This document shows, one piece after another, positions 61,741 through 64,000 of a stretch of 64,000 nt of DNA. Both the position numbers and the translations under genes were made by a program. This stretch comes from Roseovarius pacificus (lineage in GTDB: Bacteria > Pseudomonadota > Alphaproteobacteria > Rhodobacterales > Rhodobacteraceae): contig NZ_FRBR01000005.1 in NCBI RefSeq assembly GCF_900142665.1, forward strand, positions 62,001 through 126,000. The letters run 5' to 3'. Every line of letters starts with the position of its first letter. Position 1 is the first letter of the stretch. The notes beneath the pieces were generated by a model. That model was not told where the DNA came from. It made no database searches and saw only the letters and a program-made list of their open reading frames with translations.

Positions 61741-62304
61741 ATGAGCGCAAAACATCGACATCTCAATCGTATCGTCGCGGCATTTCTGGCAGTAGTCATG
61801 AATTCCCTACCTGCCGCCGCGCAGGATACGTCACGCCTCGACGATCTGTTCGAGCGCCTTTCGCAAGCCGAACCCAACGATGCCAGACGGGTGGCCCGCG
61901 ATATCGAACATGCGTGGTCGCAGTCGGGCTCGCCTGCCATGGACCTGCTGCTCGAGCGTGGGCGCGATGCTTTGGAAGGGGGCGATTCGCAGGCTGCGAT
62001 CGAGCATTTCAGCGCCCTGACGGACCATGCGCCGGATTTCGCCGAAGGGTGGCATATGCGCTCTGTCGCCTATTCGCGGGTGGGCCGGTACGGTCTGGCA
62101 CTTGCCGATGTCGAACACGCGCTTGCGCTCAACCCCCGCCATTTCAATGCGATTTACGGTCTGGGTGTCATTCTGGAAGAGTTGAACCAGCCCGATCTGG
62201 CCCACCGTGCCTTTGCCCGTGTTCTGGCTATACATCCCCATCACGAGGCCGTAACCAAGGCCCTGGAACGACTCGACACTCAGGTGGACGGCTCAGCGCT
62301 GTGA
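61741..62304 (+). CDS. TPR-repeat periplasmic protein
   Basis: 187 residues with an N-terminal signal peptide (cleavage near AAAQD). At least three tetratricopeptide-like repeats follow between about 60 and 180: IEHFSALTDHAPDFAEGWHMRS, ALADVEHALALNPRHFNAIYGL and AHRAFARVLAIHPHHEAVTKAL (in parts). Likely a protein-protein interaction scaffold in the periplasm. It is divergent from the SCP2 gene and 23 nt before the helicase gene. Confidence 0.8.
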   Translation: MSAKHRHLNRIVAAFLAVVMNSLPAAAQDTSRLDDLFERLSQAEPNDARRVARDIEHAWSQSGSPAMDLLLERGRDALEGGDSQAAIEHFSALTDHAPDFAEGWHMRSVAYSRVGRYGLALADVEHALALNPRHFNAIYGLGVILEELNQPDLAHRAFARVLAIHPHHEAVTKALERLDTQVDGSAL

Positions 62305-62327
62305 TCTGACCGGAACGGAGCAAGCCA

Positions 62328-64000
62328 ATGGCCGAGCAGTCAAGAACCCTGGCGGTTCTGGGGCCGACGAATACAGGCAAGACCCATTTCGCGATCGAGC
62401 GGATGCTGGGCTATCGCACGGGGGTGATCGGCCTGCCGCTGCGCCTTTTGGCGCGCGAAGTCTATGACAAGATCGTCGCCTTGCGCGGGCCATCGGTGGT
62501 TGCCCTTGTTACCGGGGAAGAGCGGATCGTTCCCGAACGCACCCAATATTGGGTTTGCACGGTCGAAGCGATGCCCGAAGGTCTGGGCGCGGATTTCGTG
62601 GCCATCGACGAAATCCAGCTTTGCGCCGATCCCGAGCGCGGCCATGTCTTCACCGACCGCCTGTTGCGGATGCGGGGCCTGCGCGAGACCCAGTTTCTGG
62701 GCAGTCAGACCATGCGCGGGGCAATTGCCGCACTGGTGCCCGGGGTCGAGTTCCTGAGCCGTGAGCGTATGTCGCAATTATCGTATTCAGGTTCAAAAAA
62801 GATAAGTAAGATGCCTGTGCGAAGTGCGATTGTCGGATTTTCAATTGATAATGTATACGCGATTGCCGAGCTGCTACGCCGCCAAAAGGGGGGTGCGGCA
62901 GTGGTTATGGGGGCGCTCAGCCCGCGAACGCGCAATGCGCAGGTGGAATTGTACCAAAACGGCGATGTGGACTATCTGGTGGCGACAGACGCCATCGGTA
63001 TGGGGCTGAATCTGGATATCGACCACGTCGCGTTTTCATCGCTGACAAAGTTCGACGGTCGCCGGATGCGCCCCTTGGCCCCCAATGAACTGGCGCAGAT
63101 CGCAGGCCGTGCAGGACGGGGGATGAGCCACGGCACGTTTGGCGTGACCGGTGAAGCGCCCGAGTTGTCCGGCGAAGTGGCGCAGGCGATTATGGATCAT
63201 CGCTTTACCCCCATTCGCAAGCTGGAGTGGCGCAACTCCGACTTGCCGTTTGGAAACCTCGATGCGCTCATTCAGGCGCTGGAGGCCAGGCCCGACGATC
63301 AGTGGCTGACCCGCGCCCGCGAGGCCGACGACCTTGGGGCGCTGAAAACCCTCGCGCAGGTGGCTGAGGTCCGTACGCGGGCCAGTGACGGGCCTTCGGT
63401 ACGGTTGTTGTGGGATGTCTGCCGGGTGCCCGATTTCCGGGGTATCAGCCACGCCGAACATGCCGGGCTGCTGGAGCGCATCTATTGCGATCTGCACGAA
63501 CATGGACGGGTACCCGACGATTGGCTGGCGCGGCAGGTCAAGAGGATCGACCGGACCGATGGAGATATCGACACATTGTCGAAACATCTCGCCTATATCC
63601 GGACTTGGACGTATGTTGCGCAGCGAAAAGGCTGGGTCGATGACGAAACGCATTGGCGCGGCGCGACGCGCGCGGTAGAAGACCGCTTGTCGGATGCGCT
63701 GCACGAGCGTCTGACCCAGAGATTTGTGGACCGGCGCACATCCGTGCTTTTGCGCCGGCTCAAGCAGAAGGAGGCCATGGTGGCCGAAGTGAACGAAAAC
63801 GGTGATGTGACGGTCGAGGGCGAGTTCGTCGGACGTCTGGAAGGGTTCCGCTTCATGCAGGACAAGGCGTCGGCAGGGCAGGAGACCAAGGCGATTGCAC
63901 AGGCCAGCCTGCAAGCGCTTGCGCCGCATTTCCATCTCAAGGCGGATCGGTTCTATAACGCGCCGGATACCGAGATCGACTTCACCGAACAAGGTGGCCT
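62328..64000 (+). CDS. Suv3-like DEAD/DEAH-box helicase, 3' end outside the window
   Basis: At least 557 residues; the frame stays open at the right edge. Walker A LGPTNTGKTHFAIERML (about 10-25), the DEIQLCADPERGHVFTDRLL motif II (Walker B D-E-I-Q), and the helicase motif VI AQIAGRAGRG with preceding AFSSLTKFDGRRMRP. Resembles the alphaproteobacterial mitochondrial-Suv3-type RNA helicase. Start ATG at 62328 has CGGAG about 8 nt before. Codon use shifts to AT-rich in 62775-62870 without breaking the frame. Confidence 0.85.
   Translation, partial: MAEQSRTLAVLGPTNTGKTHFAIERMLGYRTGVIGLPLRLLAREVYDKIVALRGPSVVALVTGEERIVPERTQYWVCTVEAMPEGLGADFVAIDEIQLCADPERGHVFTDRLLRMRGLRETQFLGSQTMRGAIAALVPGVEFLSRERMSQLSYSGSKKISKMPVRSAIVGFSIDNVYAIAELLRRQKGGAAVVMGALSPRTRNAQVELYQNGDVDYLVATDAIGMGLNLDIDHVAFSSLTKFDGRRMRPLAPNELAQIAGRAGRGMSHGTFGVTGEAPELSGEVAQAIMDHRFTPIRKLEWRNSDLPFGNLDALIQALEARPDDQWLTRAREADDLGALKTLAQVAEVRTRASDGPSVRLLWDVCRVPDFRGISHAEHAGLLERIYCDLHEHGRVPDDWLARQVKRIDRTDGDIDTLSKHLAYIRTWTYVAQRKGWVDDETHWRGATRAVEDRLSDALHERLTQRFVDRRTSVLLRRLKQKEAMVAEVNENGDVTVEGEFVGRLEGFRFMQDKASAGQETKAIAQASLQALAPHFHLKADRFYNAPDTEIDFTEQGG

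Overview
The window is GC-rich, dense with short-gap operons, and looks like a chromosomal segment of an alphaproteobacterium of the Rhodobacterales (Roseobacter group). Evidence for this: DUF1178, DUF3422, MmcB and hemP/bfd/bfr genes of alphaproteobacterial type; a ribB-ribH-nusB cluster; an alphaproteobacterial-type 6S RNA; IRO-box-like iron operators (TGA-N9-TCA); a LexA box of the alphaproteobacterial GTTC-N7-GTTC type; and the GC-rich intergenic hairpin ending in GGAGTATTTTTT that I recall from rhodobacterial genomes. I see no phage, insertion sequence, CRISPR array or replication origin. It is mostly core genome with some accessory islands.

Layout. 0-9 kb: SPOR-domain protein (5' cut by the window), flavin reductase-like protein, GNAT, EcsC, ptsP (nitrogen PTS enzyme I), aspartate kinase, SDR, DUF1178, Nudix. 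9-10.7 kb: iron-responsive cluster hemP/bfd/bfr with two unknown small genes behind an IRO-like box. 10.8-16.3 kb: a complete oligopeptide/dipeptide-type ABC importer on the minus strand. 16.5-20.3 kb: a second iron-type locus behind a near-perfect IRO-like palindrome (Tat-exported Gly-Glu-repeat protein, PiuC-like dioxygenase, DUF6746-like protein, orphan FbpB-type permease). 20.4-28.8 kb: thioesterase, gatB, a hypothetical, lytic transglycosylase, pepN, a class-I amidotransferase-like hydrolase, HemG-like flavodoxin. 28.8-32.3 kb: a large RTX/PA14/Hint secreted protein and a frameshifted Hint remnant. 32.4-42.7 kb: kynU, MmcQ/YjbR, a metallo-beta-lactamase-fold protein lacking the HxHxDH motif, ICMT-like protein, pntAB, DUF3422, ribB-ribH-nusB. 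42.8-46.2 kb: livHMGF without a binding protein. 46.2-51.7 kb: an RpiR-regulated cluster of a polar amino-acid ABC importer, a C45 acyltransferase/hydrolase and a divergent class-III aminotransferase. 51.9-57.5 kb: small membrane protein, 6S RNA, SOS-boxed mmcB, DUF6324-like, GNAT, tRNA-His, DUF6476-like, RluA-family synthase, rpoH with a sigma-32-type promoter, DUF900-type lipoprotein. 57.6-64 kb: pepF, FAH-family enzyme, alpha/beta hydrolase, SCP2-like protein, TPR protein and an Suv3-like helicase cut by the window end.

How the genes work together. Two IRO-like boxes tie hemP/bfd/bfr (haem uptake, iron storage and release) and the permease/PiuC locus into one probable iron regulon. The 46-52 kb cluster has transporter, hydrolase, aminotransferase and regulator arranged round a shared palindromic control region, so it is probably one catabolic unit for an N-acylated or amide-linked amine or amino acid, but the substrate cannot be read from sequence. 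The 16.5-20.3 kb locus and the 46-52 kb cluster are my best candidates for poorly described systems.

No database search was possible. Family names come from recognised motifs and remembered family signatures; DUF numbers in particular should be confirmed with a profile search.
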